DNA from: Heliopora coerulea
Taxonomy: Eukaryota > Cnidaria > Anthozoa > Scleralcyonacea > Helioporidae
DNA: 64,000 nt
NCBI GenBank assembly: GCA_030142905.1
Contig: JASJOG010000157.1
Location: 394,001 to 458,000, forward strand
Reading direction: 5' to 3'
Shown: positions 1 to 10,747 of the stretch, piece by piece
Layout of the letters: every line of letters starts with the position of its first letter
Position numbering within the stretch: the first letter of the stretch is position 1
The notes under the pieces: generated by a model
Databases searched by the model: none
Told to the model about the DNA's origin: nothing
Seen by the model: only the letters and a program-made list of their open reading frames with translations
Made by a program: the position numbers and the translations under genes

Positions 1-515
1 TGGGTGATGCCCTGATGGTGTGGAAAGCCCAGCTGTTTATTCATTCTGTGGCTGCTTTTGGCGTTGCTCAGATCTGGTACCTCCTAGCGTTTGGTTTGCA
101 ACCTCTCTGTTTGAAAACAGGGCTTTTTTTTTTGGCGTACGGTGCGTCCTTTTTCTGGTTCTTGTATCCCCAGTTGAAAGGCATCATGGTTGTTTGCGTC
201 GCTATTTATTCGGCTTTAATCATGGGCATGTGCTGGCGAGCTGTCACGCGCCTACAAATCGACGAGTTGTGGAAATGGAACAATATGTGTGCTTGTGGTG
301 GAGCTCTTCTCTTCGCGTTCTCCGATACTTTAATTGCATTTGATAAATTTTACGCTCCCATTATTTATCGCCGGGCCCTGGTCATGACCACGTACTATCT
401 GGGACAACTTGGTATCGCCATGTCTACCTGTAAACATAACATAAATGATGTAGTCCTGAATCTTAACCCGGAAACCTGCAAAAACAATTGCCTTCAAGAG
501 TATAAGAAAGAATAA
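1..515 (+). CDS. TMEM86-type lysoplasmalogenase, 3' part (5' end outside window)
   Basis: The frame is open from the first bases (residues GDALMVWKAQLF) through the stop at 513-515, so the true start lies upstream and this is the C-terminal part or last exon. About 170 aa are visible. They contain several hydrophobic segments and the YhhN-family signatures SDTLIAFDKF and VMTTYYLGQ near the C-terminus. The family hydrolyses the vinyl-ether bond of lysoplasmalogens and sits in internal membranes as a multi-pass protein. The tail after the last membrane helix (about 25 residues, Lys/Glu/Asn-rich) is not conserved. The stop overlaps an AATAAA-like sequence at about 510-516. Family membership is clear; TMEM86A and TMEM86B cannot be told apart from this fragment. 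Confidence 0.85.
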   Translation, partial: GDALMVWKAQLFIHSVAAFGVAQIWYLLAFGLQPLCLKTGLFFLAYGASFFWFLYPQLKGIMVVCVAIYSALIMGMCWRAVTRLQIDELWKWNNMCACGGALLFAFSDTLIAFDKFYAPIIYRRALVMTTYYLGQLGIAMSTCKHNINDVVLNLNPETCKNNCLQEYKKE

Positions 516-1754
516 ATAGGTTCATTCTAGACGCATTATTCCAAAGGTGTGCTGTTATTGTATAAATATTGTTTTCATGTAACTATACTTTTTCTTTATG
601 TGAGGCATACATTCACTGGTTAATGCATGGTCACATGACATGTTACAAACTTTTGGCCTTTAAAGTACTGGTCAGCGGGCGACAATTTTCGATCAGAGAG
701 CATGCAACGTAGTTCTGTACGCTCGTGCTGGTGATGAAAGCATGCCTGACTGAAGCGATGTTTACTGCTTGTTCTTGTGTTGAGACCGTTACAGGATGAT
801 GCAGTGTTGTTGACTGTGCTCACAACAATGTCGATACTTTTTCCAAACTTATTGGCCGTTTATGTCCTGGGGGCTTTGAAGAGCAAAAATCTCGCATATA
901 TTAGTGAAAAGCAAAGCTGTAGTATATAAAGAATCACCAAACAGCTGGTGGTGTGAAGAAACAGAAATTGAATTACTTGTAATCTCGATTTTACTTTCGG
1001 CGTCGACTCGCGAAAATGTCAAGACACGCTCATGTTAAATCTCACAGCTTCTCTCGGGACCAGTCATTGAGAGTTAAGTGTTGAATGTAGCGTTGTATAT
1101 ATGGACGTCACGAGTTCCAGTAAAGACCTCTCGCTATCCAGGACAACTTTGTATTTTTACCACAATCACTGCACACAGCTGTATAAATGATGTCTGGAAT
1201 ACTGACGTAGAAACTTGCAAACATCATTACCATTAGGAGTATATATACATATACATATATATAAGGAACAATAACAGGGACTCGTTCTGGACATGTATTG
1301 ATTTACTTAGTTATTTTATTAGCATTCTAATAGTTTACAATTTTCTATATCGTGCTACAACTATTTAACTCTAAGGCTTGATATTGATGTTGTATTATTT
1401 CGGAGAATTTGATATTGCTGATGTCTTGAAATTTCACCAGTGTACCAACTGTGTGCATGGCTATTGCAGAAGATCATTGTTATGTGCAGTATTATGAAAT
1501 TATTTTGTTACAATTATGTATCGCTAAAGCCTGATCGTGACCAGGTATTATTTGGGGCTAGTTGGTATTGCCATGACAATCTGAAAGCACAGACTAAGTG
1601 ATATTGTGTTGAGTCTTTATCAGGAAACCTGTAAAAGCAATTGACTTCAGGATAGTACGGGAAAATAGCGGGAATGGATTGTGGACGCGTTTCAACGATG
1701 CTGTCCATGCTACCATTATTTATATATAATTTGTCATAAAGTTTATGAAATTCA
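516..1754. other. Non-coding stretch downstream of the TMEM86-like gene
   Basis: AT-rich, with only short ORFs that show no protein-like composition. It contains a TATA-type dinucleotide run near 1240-1262. It is probably 3' untranslated and intergenic DNA; I see no RNA gene or recognisable element. Confidence 0.5.
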
Positions 1755-1757
1755 GTA

Positions 1758-1975
1758 CTCAATGGTCAGAGCGTCTCACCGGTCATCAGAAGGTTGCGGG
1801 TTCGATCCCTGTCTGGGGTTCAGAAATTGTTTTTCTGAGGAAAGAGCTGGACGATCATTCATCTATCATCGCATGAACTACCATGACTGAGATGGTGAGC
1901 TATGGTACAAGTTCGACATATTTGTGATCTAAGCGGAAGCTACTATATGTTAATAATGATAGTGATGATATTTAT
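1758..1975 (+). repeat. tRNA-headed SINE/foldback family, partial copy
   Basis: It opens with a tRNA-like head: an A-box-like CTCAATGGTCAGAGCG, then a B box GGTTCGATCCC, then TCTGGGGTTCAGAAAT. The same head recurs near 3000, 32300, 37660 and 63720. The body (ATCATTCATC, then ATGGTGAGCTATGG) also matches those copies. It is not a functional tRNA, because the acceptor stem and the first part of the A box are missing. Confidence 0.75.
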
Positions 1976-2163
1976 ATTTTACAAATGTGAGAGCTTGGAG
2001 ATATCTTGAGAAATTTTAAAGTCTCAAGATATCTAAAACTTCTTTCTCAAATTAACGATTAATACCATTCTACTATGCGCTAGGGATAATAAAATTTCAT
2101 GAGAAACTTTAAGAAATTTTAAAACCTCAAGATATCTCCAAGCTCTCACACTTCTAAAATATA
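1971..2163. repeat. Foldback element with GAGAGCTTGGAGATATC arms
   Basis: The left arm (ATGTGAGAGCTTGGAGATATC) is matched in reverse by the right arm (GATATCTCCAAGCTCTCAC). A second internal pair (GAAATTTTAAA/TCTCAAGATATC) lengthens the hairpin. The arms are related to the ends of the tRNA-headed copies, but this copy has no tRNA-like head, so it looks like a short derivative of that family. Confidence 0.75.
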
Positions 2164-2285
2164 AATTTCAATATGTTTTCAATAAAAATTTTTTAACCTA
2201 GCGACGTGGAACGTTTATGAACGAATTCCTACTGGGGTAGGAAATAGAGTGTAGATTAAGTTGAATGAATTTTCTGGGGTCAGGC

Positions 2286-2523
2286 TCGTACATTTTAAGA
2301 CCAAACCGGGACCTATTGTGAAAACGCAACTATTTGGTCTCCGGCTCGGAATCGAACCAGTGATCCAGTGAATTTAGTGCAGTGCTCTGCCATTTGAGGT
2401 TTGGAAACTACCTCAGTTGGTCGAACGCTGAACCAGATTCATGGGATCGCAGGTTCTATTCCCAGCCTGTCGCTTAAGGGATGGATTTTCCGCAACTTCA
2501 CAATATTGGGTCTTAAAATGTAT
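2286..2523. repeat. Inverted-repeat element with tRNA-like segments in both directions
   Basis: The outer arms are CATTTTAAGACCAAAC and GGGTCTTAAAATGTATG. Inside lie a minus-strand B-box-like segment (GGAATCGAACCAGTGATC) and a plus-strand tRNA-like segment (CTCAGTTGGTCGAACGCTG, then GCAGGTTCTATTCCC). The arrangement parallels the palindromic tRNA-headed element at 2834-3127 but belongs to another sequence family. Confidence 0.6.
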
Positions 2524-2833
2524 GTTTCTGAATCACAAAATTTACTTTCACTTAATATAGGCTCCATGTGATGTAGCGCAAAGTTGGAAGTGCTTAATAT
2601 CCTGTTGGCTAAGTTTCTTTAAAGTTAATATCATTAATCTTATTTGTTAAATTAGACATCGCGACAGGCTGTGAAACTGGACACCGTTTATACTCACAAA
2701 GCTTGTTCATAAATAGTGTTGTACTCAATGTTTCATTGTTCTTGTAATTAGATATTGGGTATAATTATTTACTGTTGAGGAATCTGTCATGCGCAGAGAC
2801 TGAGTTTGTCCGACAGAGTGAACGTATCAGTTT

Positions 2834-3127
2834 AATGTATGAGAAACGCGAGAGCTTGGATATATTAAGGTAGATGAACGATCTTCAAGCTCGATACTCA
2901 GAAAATGATTTCTGAGCCCCAGACGGGGATCGAACCTGCAACCTTCTGATGACCGGTGAGCTCACCATCTGAGTCTCAGTAGCTCAATGGTTAGAGCGTC
3001 TCACCGGTCAGAAGGATGCGGGTTCAATCCCCGTCTGGGGCTCAGAAATCATTTTCTGAGTATCGAGCTTGGAGATCGTTCATCTACCTTAAATATATCC
3101 AAGCTCTCACGTTTCTCAAACATTAAA
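2834..3127. repeat. Palindromic tRNA-headed foldback, complete copy
   Basis: The ends are TGAGAAACGCGAGAGCTTGG and CCAAGCTCTCACGTTTCTCA. Each half carries a tRNA-like head, minus strand at about 2920-2965 and plus strand at about 2975-3045 (TAGCTCAATGGTTAGAGC, GGTTCAATCCC). The two halves meet head to head. The clean outer ends match the insertion boundaries that can be deduced for the copy at 63296-63812. Confidence 0.8.
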
Positions 3128-3275
3128 CTGCTTCAATCTCTACCAGAGTGAACGTATAATGTGAACGAGCTGAAAAATATATGGTTTTAACTTTAAAAAG
3201 ATAGATACAGTCTCATCGATTGTGCCCTAAGTAAGTTGTGAACCAGAGCAGAATCCACGAAAGTTATGCGACATT

Positions 3276-3560
3276 TGGTCCTTCGAGCCAGACTTACTAG
3301 AGCGTAAAGAAAGACAAGACATGACAGACCAGTTCAAGAAAAAGATACGAATACGTGCTAGACACCGAGCCTTTGTAAGGAAAACACTGGCAGACCTGGA
3401 AAATAATCGAATTCATCGATAAGGAGGAATGGGTCAGGACTGTCAACTTGAAATCCACCCTGGAAGAACAGCATGAAGCGATGAAAGAACTAGATCGAGA
3501 CATATCGGAGCTTCTGTCAGACAAAGAAGCTGTGAACGAGGAAGTAATCGAATGCATGGA
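3276..3560 (+). pseudogene. BEL/Pao-like gag N-terminal fragment, frameshifted
   Basis: One plus frame reads RIRARHRAFVRKTLADLE before a stop. A shifted frame continues KEEWVRTVNLKSTLEEQ, then HEAMKELDRDISELLSDKEA. This charged coiled-coil pattern (Arg-rich start, then repeated Leu/Lys/Glu heptads around ELDRDI-LL) resembles the N-terminal region of BEL/Pao-type retroelement polyproteins. No protease or RT follows, so this is a stranded fragment. The family call rests on pattern memory and could be wrong. Confidence 0.4.
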
Positions 3561-4009
3561 ATAGTGTTCAATAATGGTCGTCTGTTGGCGCTATTGAATG
3601 CCCTTTGATACAAATAATTACTTATGTATGCCAGTGATGTTACGATACAAATATCTTTAATGCGTTAATGAGTGTCGATTCAATAAAATGAATGTATATT
3701 CACGTTAATGAGTTCGAAGTTGCTGGTAATGATTGTGCACTTTGTGGTAATGATCAGCAAAAAGTGTATTTGTTTAGAGTTGCTAGTCGTGATCAAGAAC
3801 CAAGAAGACAATTAGAAATATTGACGACCAGCGAGACATTCATCCTCAACGCGGGTTGAGAAGGAGATACGTGAATAGGAGACGGATAAAATGCCCGAAT
3901 TTGAGAGTTTACGCAAACACTGCGGCGACGTCTACGGTAATGCGTTCTTACAATAGAAATTTTCCTTTCAAACAAACGGAATTAATAATTTATAGTCAGT
4001 AGAATATTT

Positions 4010-4480
4010 TCAATAGCGTCCACTTTTACGCAGTATGTCGTAATGTATGATAGGATGAACATATTCTAAAATATCGGTTGAGCAATAAGTCATTAAGATC
4101 AAGTTTGAACGATAATGGGATAAAACTATCAAAGTTGGTAAAAAGTCCAGTAAAAGTGGATTTTCGATGAACAGAAGTAGAGAAGCCAGCAATTCGTCTA
4201 ATGGAAACATCTAAAAATGGTAAACACCTGTTAACCTTGGACTCACTAGTAAATTTAATGTTACAGTGTTTTGGATTTAAGTAATTAAGAAAAGCTTGAA
4301 CGTAGTCTTGGGATTTGAAGATAATAAAACAATCATCAACATATCGTCGGAAATGAAGAGGTTTAAATCCAGGTGGGCAATTGTCTAACCATGTGCATTC
4401 GTGAGAAGATAAAAAATTATTGCCAAACAGTGGACCAAGAGGGGGGAACCCAAGGCAACACCGTCCACCTGTTCGTAAAG
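4010..4480 (-). pseudogene. Penelope-like element reverse transcriptase fragment
   Basis: Read on the minus strand, the segment gives the Penelope RT order: QVDGVALGFPPLGP (normally a GVAMGSPLGP-type motif), then SSHECTWLDN, then FRRYVDDCFIIFKS containing the YxDD catalytic motif. Next come FLDVSIRR and TGLFTNFDSFIPLSFKLDL, the signature after the palm domain. Frame changes and a stop after about residue 150 interrupt it, and I could not find an intact GIY-YIG endonuclease downstream. It is a dead 3' portion of a Penelope element. Confidence 0.85.
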
Positions 4481-5124
4481 GTGGCCATTAAAAAGAAATG
4501 AAATTATCACTTCCGTTCCTCTTGCCTTATTTTAATTCTCTCCCTCCTCTACTTGTCTCGTCTCATCTTTCACCTTCCTTATTCTCATTGGCTTTAGTCT
4601 TAATGTGATACCTTTTGCAAATATAATTAGCTTAATATTTCGATCTGTTAATTACTTTGACAATGTTGCGCGTCGCCAACGAAACGTCAGTGAACGTCTA
4701 TTAGAAGTGAACTAAAGAAGCGTGATGACATGACATCTCCGAATTTTGAGCTGGACTCCCATCTTCATTTTACGTAGTGACCTACTTGTTAGAGAATGGG
4801 TCTGGTGTAGAAAGATTTGCACCACCAGCTGTAGTCCCAACTTCGCTGAAGACTCACTGCTCTGCGAAGTAGGCAACTTGTTTCAGGGATCCAATTACGT
4901 CACCTTACATCTGTGAAATTCGAGTCACACATTAATTCGATGTATTTTCGAAGCTCTTTTCCATGTAGTTCGAACAAACCTTTTAAATGTCCTGGCAACA
5001 GGTTTCAATAGCAGCTGTATCTTTTACCCAGAGATGATATGTTTAACAAGAAGTTATTATTTTACGACCTAAACAGTCTTTAGTGGATTAAATTGATTCG
5101 ATGTATTTCAGTAGCTCTTTTCCA

Positions 5125-5542
5125 CAGTGGTGTAGTCCTGGAACTTTAACAAGGGGGGCTCACCAACACAGTGTCCTGAACATCTGGGGAGGTTAGAAAA
5201 AATGATAAACTTGAAAAATGCTATTTTTTTTATTTTTGGTAACAGTAATTCTGTAATTAAAATTTAACAGTGTTTCTGTGTTTCTAAAAGGTAAAATATT
5301 AGGAATACAATTGCCACGATCAGTACTTGGGCGGCACATGTTATGGCCGACTAGAAATTACTGAAATCATTCTTGCTGGAAATGAGTGAATATCTTTACA
5401 TAAATTTCACAGAACATTCAAACATGATTAAAGTTACACAATCTGCAGAAAAATATAAAGGGGGGCTCAGCACCCCCAAATTGCCATGGAATTTTAATAA
5501 GGGGGGCTCAGCCCCCCTGAGCCCCCCTCCACGACACCCCTG
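5125..5542. mobile_element. hAT-type MITE with 8-bp target duplication
   Basis: The termini are CAGTGGTGTAG and CACGACACCCCTG, imperfect inverted repeats of the CAG...CTG type. The 8 bases before the element (CTTTTCCA) and after it (CTTTTTCA) differ at one position, as expected for an old 8-bp hAT target duplication. The interior has no coding capacity. The 3' part has G/C-rich steps built on GGGGGGCTCAGCCCCCC. Confidence 0.65.
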
Positions 5543-5741
5543 CTTTTTCAGGTAGTTCAAACAATTCTTTTAAACGTCCTGGCAACAGGTTTCAGTAGCA
5601 GCTGTATCTTTTACCAAGAGATGATATGTTGAACAAAAAGTTATTTACGACCTAAACATTCTTTAGTGGACACGATACCTGATATATTATATAATACGTT
5701 ACAGTTGCCATAATATAGTATTACAACGCTGTTTTCATCAG

Positions 5742-6563
5742 TCAGTCTTCTGAAATGATCTTACGTTCAATCAGGAATCGTAAGAGAACAAGAACGAGCG
5801 CAAAAACGTTCTTGCTGATAAAAATTGCTGCGTCACGATCAAACTTAAACCACAGAACAAAACGCAGCACCAGGAAGCCGACATTCATGACTACTTGAAA
5901 AAAAGTATTGATACAAAATGTCCTCTTACGAAGCTTGGCGTCGGAACCGTCTTCTTCAAACTTAATTTGGAAGAGCTCTACAAAGGAGGTTAGAAAGAAT
6001 GCACAAACAAAACCCAGAATCGAGAACTTCATGGATTTTGGTACCGCATTACTTTGCATCGTTTTAGTTCCAGTCACGTTAGCTTCTAAGGTATTAGCTT
6101 CTCGTGCATCTTCTAGCAAAACCTCAAGCATCTCCATTCCATCGAAGAGGTCCAACGTTGCTGTGAAATACCGTTCAGTAAGAACATTAGCTTTGTCCGA
6201 AACTGAATTCAACAGCAGCAGCATCTCCGCTGGGGCAACACATAGCGTCGTCTTTAGTACATTCGATCCAAAAAAGATGTCGTTGTCGAGCTTGTTTTGT
6301 ATGACTATCTTACCAAATATGATGGCCACCATAACTGTTAACACAAAAGCATATAGAAGCCATACAAGCCAGAAACGCTGGATAAGAGTATCCCTACACA
6401 GAATTTTAGCCCATGCAATTAATATCGCGGCATGAAAAGCTAAAAGCCCGTAGTAGCCGTAATTTCCTTCGTACTGCACAGGATATTGTACCAACAAAGC
6501 CCCCTGAGCAACCAGAAAAACCCCGAAGAAAATTCTGCTGATACGTCGAAGCTTTAGCTCCAT
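5742..6563 (-). CDS. TMEM121-like multi-pass membrane protein, single exon
   Basis: A complete intronless ORF of 273 aa. Hydrophobic segments lie at roughly residues 9-28, 38-55, 64-88, 105-118, 180-200, 218-240 and 247-264, so it is a multi-pass membrane protein. It shows two blocks I associate with the TMEM121 family: a TATLDLFDGMEML-type block between the helix groups, and AAIFISKNVFALVLVLLRFL near the C-terminus (the family has AIF-x-KN-x-ALA there). Its length is close to that of TMEM121. The function of the family is poorly known. The ORF on the opposite strand (5908-6435) is a shadow. No enzyme motif or signal peptide is evident beyond the first helix. Confidence 0.65.
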   Translation of the reverse strand: MELKLRRISRIFFGVFLVAQGALLVQYPVQYEGNYGYYGLLAFHAAILIAWAKILCRDTLIQRFWLVWLLYAFVLTVMVAIIFGKIVIQNKLDNDIFFGSNVLKTTLCVAPAEMLLLLNSVSDKANVLTERYFTATLDLFDGMEMLEVLLEDAREANTLEANVTGTKTMQSNAVPKSMKFSILGFVCAFFLTSFVELFQIKFEEDGSDAKLRKRTFCINTFFQVVMNVGFLVLRFVLWFKFDRDAAIFISKNVFALVLVLLRFLIERKIISED

Positions 6564-8149
6564 CCTGTATGCGAAGACGAAGTAAACTATTCGCGGAATG
6601 ACGTCATTAGACTTTCTTAAGAATTTCCCAGAAGATAGAGTTGGAATTCCTAGTATCTAGGAAACATCCTGATGCTTTTACCCAGATCTCGTACGCCATA
6701 TACAAAGATTTATTATTTCCGTTCAATTTCCTTGTCGTTACTCTGTACATGTTGCATGTTTATTCGTTGGCTTGCCAAATGATTATCTTAAGAACTTGCT
6801 GTTTTCGGCCAAGTGACATGTTAATATTTCGTCTGAGGTCTTAACTACGGATTTACACGAGAAATATCAACTTACACTTGTAAATCATGGACAAGACCAT
6901 TTTGCTTCAAAGTCAAAACAAGTGAGATTAACATTACTTTTATTCTACCGTCCAGGCATATTAATTCTGATTTTAATGCAAGGTACATGGTGCCAAGCGA
7001 ATTCCTATGTAATCACTTATTAGTATCCGTGGTCGCTTGTATATGCCTCAGTATTCTGCTCATAGTTTCTCGTTATGTCACCGGCCTCCCAAGTTCCATA
7101 ATTTTCATAGCTGAAGATGTATAACACGAGAAGTTAAGAGACCTTTCTCTATACTATAACGTAGAGGGAGACGTTATTACGCATTATGCAAGAGCGTACT
7201 CAAGCCTTAAATCCTAGGCTTAGAAATTACAAAAGAGAATTTACTTACATCTTAAATCAGCTGTTGAAAACTTCAAATATAATCAAATTTTAATCAAAGT
7301 GCTTGCACGTGGATGAGAAGAAAAGGGTAAGCGTTTGGATTGTTGGTGATAATACAGCGACATTTTAATTGTGTATATATAGAGGTGAACAAGCCTTCCC
7401 AATAGGGCAAGCTCTTTTTGCCGAGATCTCGCCTACTTGTGAAATCCCTTGTAACATTTGTTTTCGTTTACATGACAGGAGGGCCAGCAGTCCAAGGAGA
7501 GATCTCGAAATTGACTACCCGAGATCCCGCCAAGAAAGCCTGGAAATCAGTGCTTCTACTTTGCTAGAACGAAATTTCCTCCTTTTAGCCTGATATTTCC
7601 GTTTTCAATTCAAAATTTCCTTCAAATTTCCTTCACAATTTAACGTAAAATTAACGATGTCTTTCGCGTTGAAATCGACGAATCATTGCTCTGTCGCGTT
7701 GGATCGAGGCAGGGTTTGGTCCTGGAAGGCTATGAATGAAGCTGTTTACCAGTGCGTGATGATTTTTGGGAATAGACGAGCTCAAGGCATTGAACTTTGA
7801 AAAGATTGAAACAATACCTGGAAACTGTATTTTGAAACCATCGTGGAGGCTGACATGTAGGTCAATTTGCAGGTCATCCCAGTCCCCTACGAGATAAAAC
7901 ACACAACCTGTTTTGAAAAACTTGACCCAAATTTCGGATTTTTTTGACAGTTTTCTTTTTTATTCTTCGTAAGTAGAGGAAAATGTCGGTAGGATTGCAT
8001 ATTTGTCAGAATAAACTGTCAACAAAAAGTAAAGGTTCAATACAATTTTTTTCCACGCGTGTTTTTGACCTACATGGCTGCCCCCATGTCGGCTTCATTC
8101 AATTGTGAAGCCTGGTACTACGGGGTTATCGTTTCAGTCTTCTTAGAGT
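6564..8149. other. Intergenic stretch, probable promoter side of the TMEM121-like gene
   Basis: No supported gene. Short ORFs here lack domain motifs. Near 7600-7640 there is a run of AATTTCCTTCAAATTTCC-like units that also appears near 12500-12560 and, inverted, near 36240-36360, so it is a dispersed simple motif. Confidence 0.45.
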
Positions 8150-8540
8150 TCAATGGTTCAAGGTTACGGGCGCCATGTTGCAAAGGGGGTGAAGAAGCTG
8201 AAGCGAGCGCGGCTACAACAATGTCTTCCTACTAAGTGAAAGCGCAAATTAGGTGTGGTCTTTCGTTAATTTTCAAGGTTTTTCGTCCCGTCATTGTATT
8301 TTTATTGGTCGATGGTTCTGACAGCAATAACGATCAAAGATGCCCAAAATTTGTCGTCAAGAGATCACATGTATTTGCAGATGATTAGGTATCTATAACC
8401 GAAAGCTTTGTCAGAGCTTTGAAGTAAAGCCTCTGGAGATATCTCAAAAGGACAGAAAGATTTTAAGCCTGGAAAAACCATGCCAATATTCGATGGCCGT
8501 CGAGCAAAAGAATACCCAGTGCCAAATCATTCATGACTTA
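8150..8540 (+). repeat. Left copy of an inverted duplication with THAP-related sequence
   Basis: Blocks such as GCAAATTAGGTGTGG, TTAATTTTCAAGG, TTGGTCGATGGTT, AGCTTTGAAGTAAAGCC and AAAAGAATACCCAGTGCCAAA recur in the same order on the minus strand at 10680-11312. This copy is diverged and lacks the CSYHF part of the THAP block. It looks like a decayed exon-bearing duplicate. Confidence 0.6.
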
Positions 8541-9336
8541 ATCAGAGTGACAAGATGGGCCATTTGCTGTTCGTCCTTATCAAACTACATGTTGTTTAGA
8601 GGAATTCGGCCATCTGTGTCGTTAAAAGGTGGAAATTCCTGAAGTTTAGTGGTTTTGCGTACATCACCTTACAACTTGGTAGAGTTTGAACATTTATTTT
8701 TGTCAAGAAGTGAAAGATTTTATTTTAAAGCAGTTATCTCTATTGAGCCGCAAAAGGAGACTTTTTCGTTTGAGGACTTATTCGGGAGGACTGTTGTTTT
8801 CAAGATCTCTACTGAATTACAGTAAACTTCTAATCGTAAGCCCCAGGCTTTTATTTTTAAAGGACTTCTTTTGAACTTATCTGACCTAGTTACTTTTATT
8901 TTGGAGGAAAATTATGAATGTCAAAATACAATAAGCGATTTATATCTATATGATAATAATATAAAATAATGGGTTGACTTTTAGGGACATTAATGTAAAC
9001 TGAGGAATTTTTTCGTTTAACCGTAAAGGGCTTTATTATATGGCTGAGTTTGCCATCCGGTCTGTGCGCAAAATGACGCACGCTGATTGGCTGCCTAGCC
9101 GTACAATAAGTTTTTCGTACAGACCGGCTAGTTTTGGCGGGAAAATTTCCGAGTTGATTTGACGAAAACAAACCAGATTCAGCTACGTTTTATAGACGAT
9201 TTATAAAAACAAATTACGGAAAAAGAAGTTGAACGTTCTCAACTATAATTTTAAGCAGAAAACTAAATGAATAGATACCAAAAACCACGATGTAACATAA
9301 AAACAAGCAAGTAAACCTAATCCGCTAACTCACGAA
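8541..9336. other. Unassigned non-coding stretch
   Basis: AT-rich with no supported gene. Around 9050-9135 there are short inverted motifs (GCCATCCGGTCTGTGCG and CGTACAGACCGGC) related to the hairpin at 9786-9878, so part of it is probably an old foldback repeat. Confidence 0.4.
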
Positions 9337-9696
9337 CAGGGGTGGATCTAGGATTTTGGAAGGGGTGGTGTCCAGGCAATTCGTGAGGGCACAATAATGT
9401 GGGCAGACTATGTAAGGACGTATTTTCAGTAAATTACAAAAATGTTGATAAGTAGCAATATATCAGGTTAATCCTAATGACAAGAAGCTATTGGACTTGT
9501 TAAATTTTATGTACATAGGCCCCACATTTTGTCACTTTTTTGTTAGGAATTCAGCTTCACAACATCAAATCTACATAGAGGGACTATTTTCACAACTGAA
9601 AATGTGGTCTAAAAATTTTGGGATGACTTTTTAGAGGGGCACTTTGAAAATTAAGGGGGTCCGGACACCTTGGACACACCCGTGGATCCGCCACTG
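9337..9696. mobile_element. MITE with CAGGGGTGGATC / GATCCGCCACTG termini
   Basis: Left end CAGGGGTGGATCTAGG, right end CGTGGATCCGCCACTG; the ends are inverted complements apart from a few changes. The interior is non-coding and has GGGGTG and GGGGGTCCGGACACC steps near the termini. ACGAA occurs on both outer flanks, but I cannot fix the target duplication length. The CAG...CTG ends suggest the hAT group. Confidence 0.65.
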
Positions 9697-9785
9697 ACGA
9701 ACTCAAAGCTTCATTAAAAGCGATGAAAAAAGGATTCAAAAGCCATATTATGAATTCCTTTTTAATCTCGTTTGTTCGATCAGTA

Positions 9786-9878
9786 CGGGAAAGTATTTTC
9801 CCTCGGTTTTTTCCTCACAGACTTCGCTCCTTCGTCGCTCGGTCTGTACGAAAACCTCAGGCAAATACTTTCCCGTAA
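9786..9878. repeat. Short hairpin repeat
   Basis: The arms CGGGAAAGTATTT and AAATACTTTCCCG, with inner pairs GGTTTTT/AAAACC and ACAGAC/GTCTGT, enclose a loop with TTCGCTCCTTCGTCGCTC. Probably a small foldback element. Confidence 0.6.
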
Positions 9879-10179
9879 AGACCTCACACTCGGTTAATAA
9901 GTAATCATTATATTCTGAAGGGCTTAACATATCGTATTATGGGGGCTTATTACAAGAAGTTTATGGCATATGAAAAAAGAAACCATGACCAGTACTAATA
10001 GAGAATGTGGTAAGCGTTTATTCATATAAAATACCCTTCATATCTAACATTGCTGCTTTTATATTTACCAATGAAATGTTAACTGTACGGAACATTTTGT
10101 TGACGTGCCGTGATCTTGAAGCGGAAGGCTATAAATCATAACCTAGTTACTTCAAGTCATAATTATATGTACAAAATAT

Positions 10180-10280
10180 CTGACTGCCCCAGCCGGGAAT
10201 CGAACCCAAGGTCTCCCAATCTACTTATCGGTGCTTTGACCTCTGAGCTACTGAGACACGGCTAGGAGAGTCAGAAATTT
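10180..10280 (-). repeat. tRNA-derived SINE head, minus strand
   Basis: On the minus strand it reads GTCTCAGTAGCTCAGAGGTC (A box) followed by CTTGGGTTCGATTCCCGG (B box) and a GGGGCAGTCAGA tail. It resembles, but differs from, the head used by the foldback family at 2834. The acceptor arms do not pair, so I call it a SINE head rather than a tRNA gene. Confidence 0.65.
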
Positions 10281-10531
10281 TCATATATACTAGTCCTGAA
10301 GTCTTAACCGCACGAGTAGAAGTAAAAATTCTTGCTCTAAAGACATTGCTATTACTGGAGCAGACTTGTTTGGCAAATATTTGAAAGTACTTGGGGTTGC
10401 ATCATTTTGGAAGACTCCTGAGGTTTATTTTCCTCCGCATGTGCTTTGTTTTGACAGAAAACCACTAAAACGAAAACTTGAAAGTGTCAGTACTTTGAAG
10501 ACCGGTTAAAATGTGACATCAAATTCTCCGG

Positions 10532-10747
10532 TTATCTGCGCAAATTTAAACAATGGATGTTCTTTATCATACACAGAAACTTCCTTACCACCTTCAGAGC
10601 GACTAGCAGACAGTAGCCTGTTTTCGACATTTGTGAGCGATTAAGTTTCCGCCTATTTTTGAGAAACGGTTCAGTAACGAATAATTTTGGCATTGGATAT
10701 TCTTTTGTTGGCCGACCATTCTTGAAGTGGTAGGAACATACTATCAT
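10532..10747 (-). pseudogene. THAP-domain fragment
   Basis: The minus-strand ORF of 71 aa starts IVCSYHFKNGRPTKEYPMP. This matches the second half of a THAP zinc finger (CSxHF, then G-x-PT-x-x-P-x-P). The first Cys pair and the AVPTIF-like end are missing, and what follows is Lys/Arg/Leu-rich without a recognisable domain. There is no partner exon with a C-x(2-4)-C start nearby in frame. The segment lies inside the right copy of an inverted duplication, so it is most likely debris of a THAP transposon or gene. Confidence 0.55.

Noticed and set aside
2975..3045. tRNA gene on the plus strand
   Set aside because: A and B boxes are good, but the acceptor stem does not pair and the same sequence recurs in many foldback copies, so it is a repeat head.
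4655..4690. Hammerhead ribozyme near the Penelope RT fragment
   Set aside because: AACGAAACGTCAGTG is present but no CUGANGA core precedes it at the right distance; only a relic can be claimed.
7651..7902. 83-codon minus ORF
   Set aside because: No motif, and no conserved duplicate or splice context supports it.
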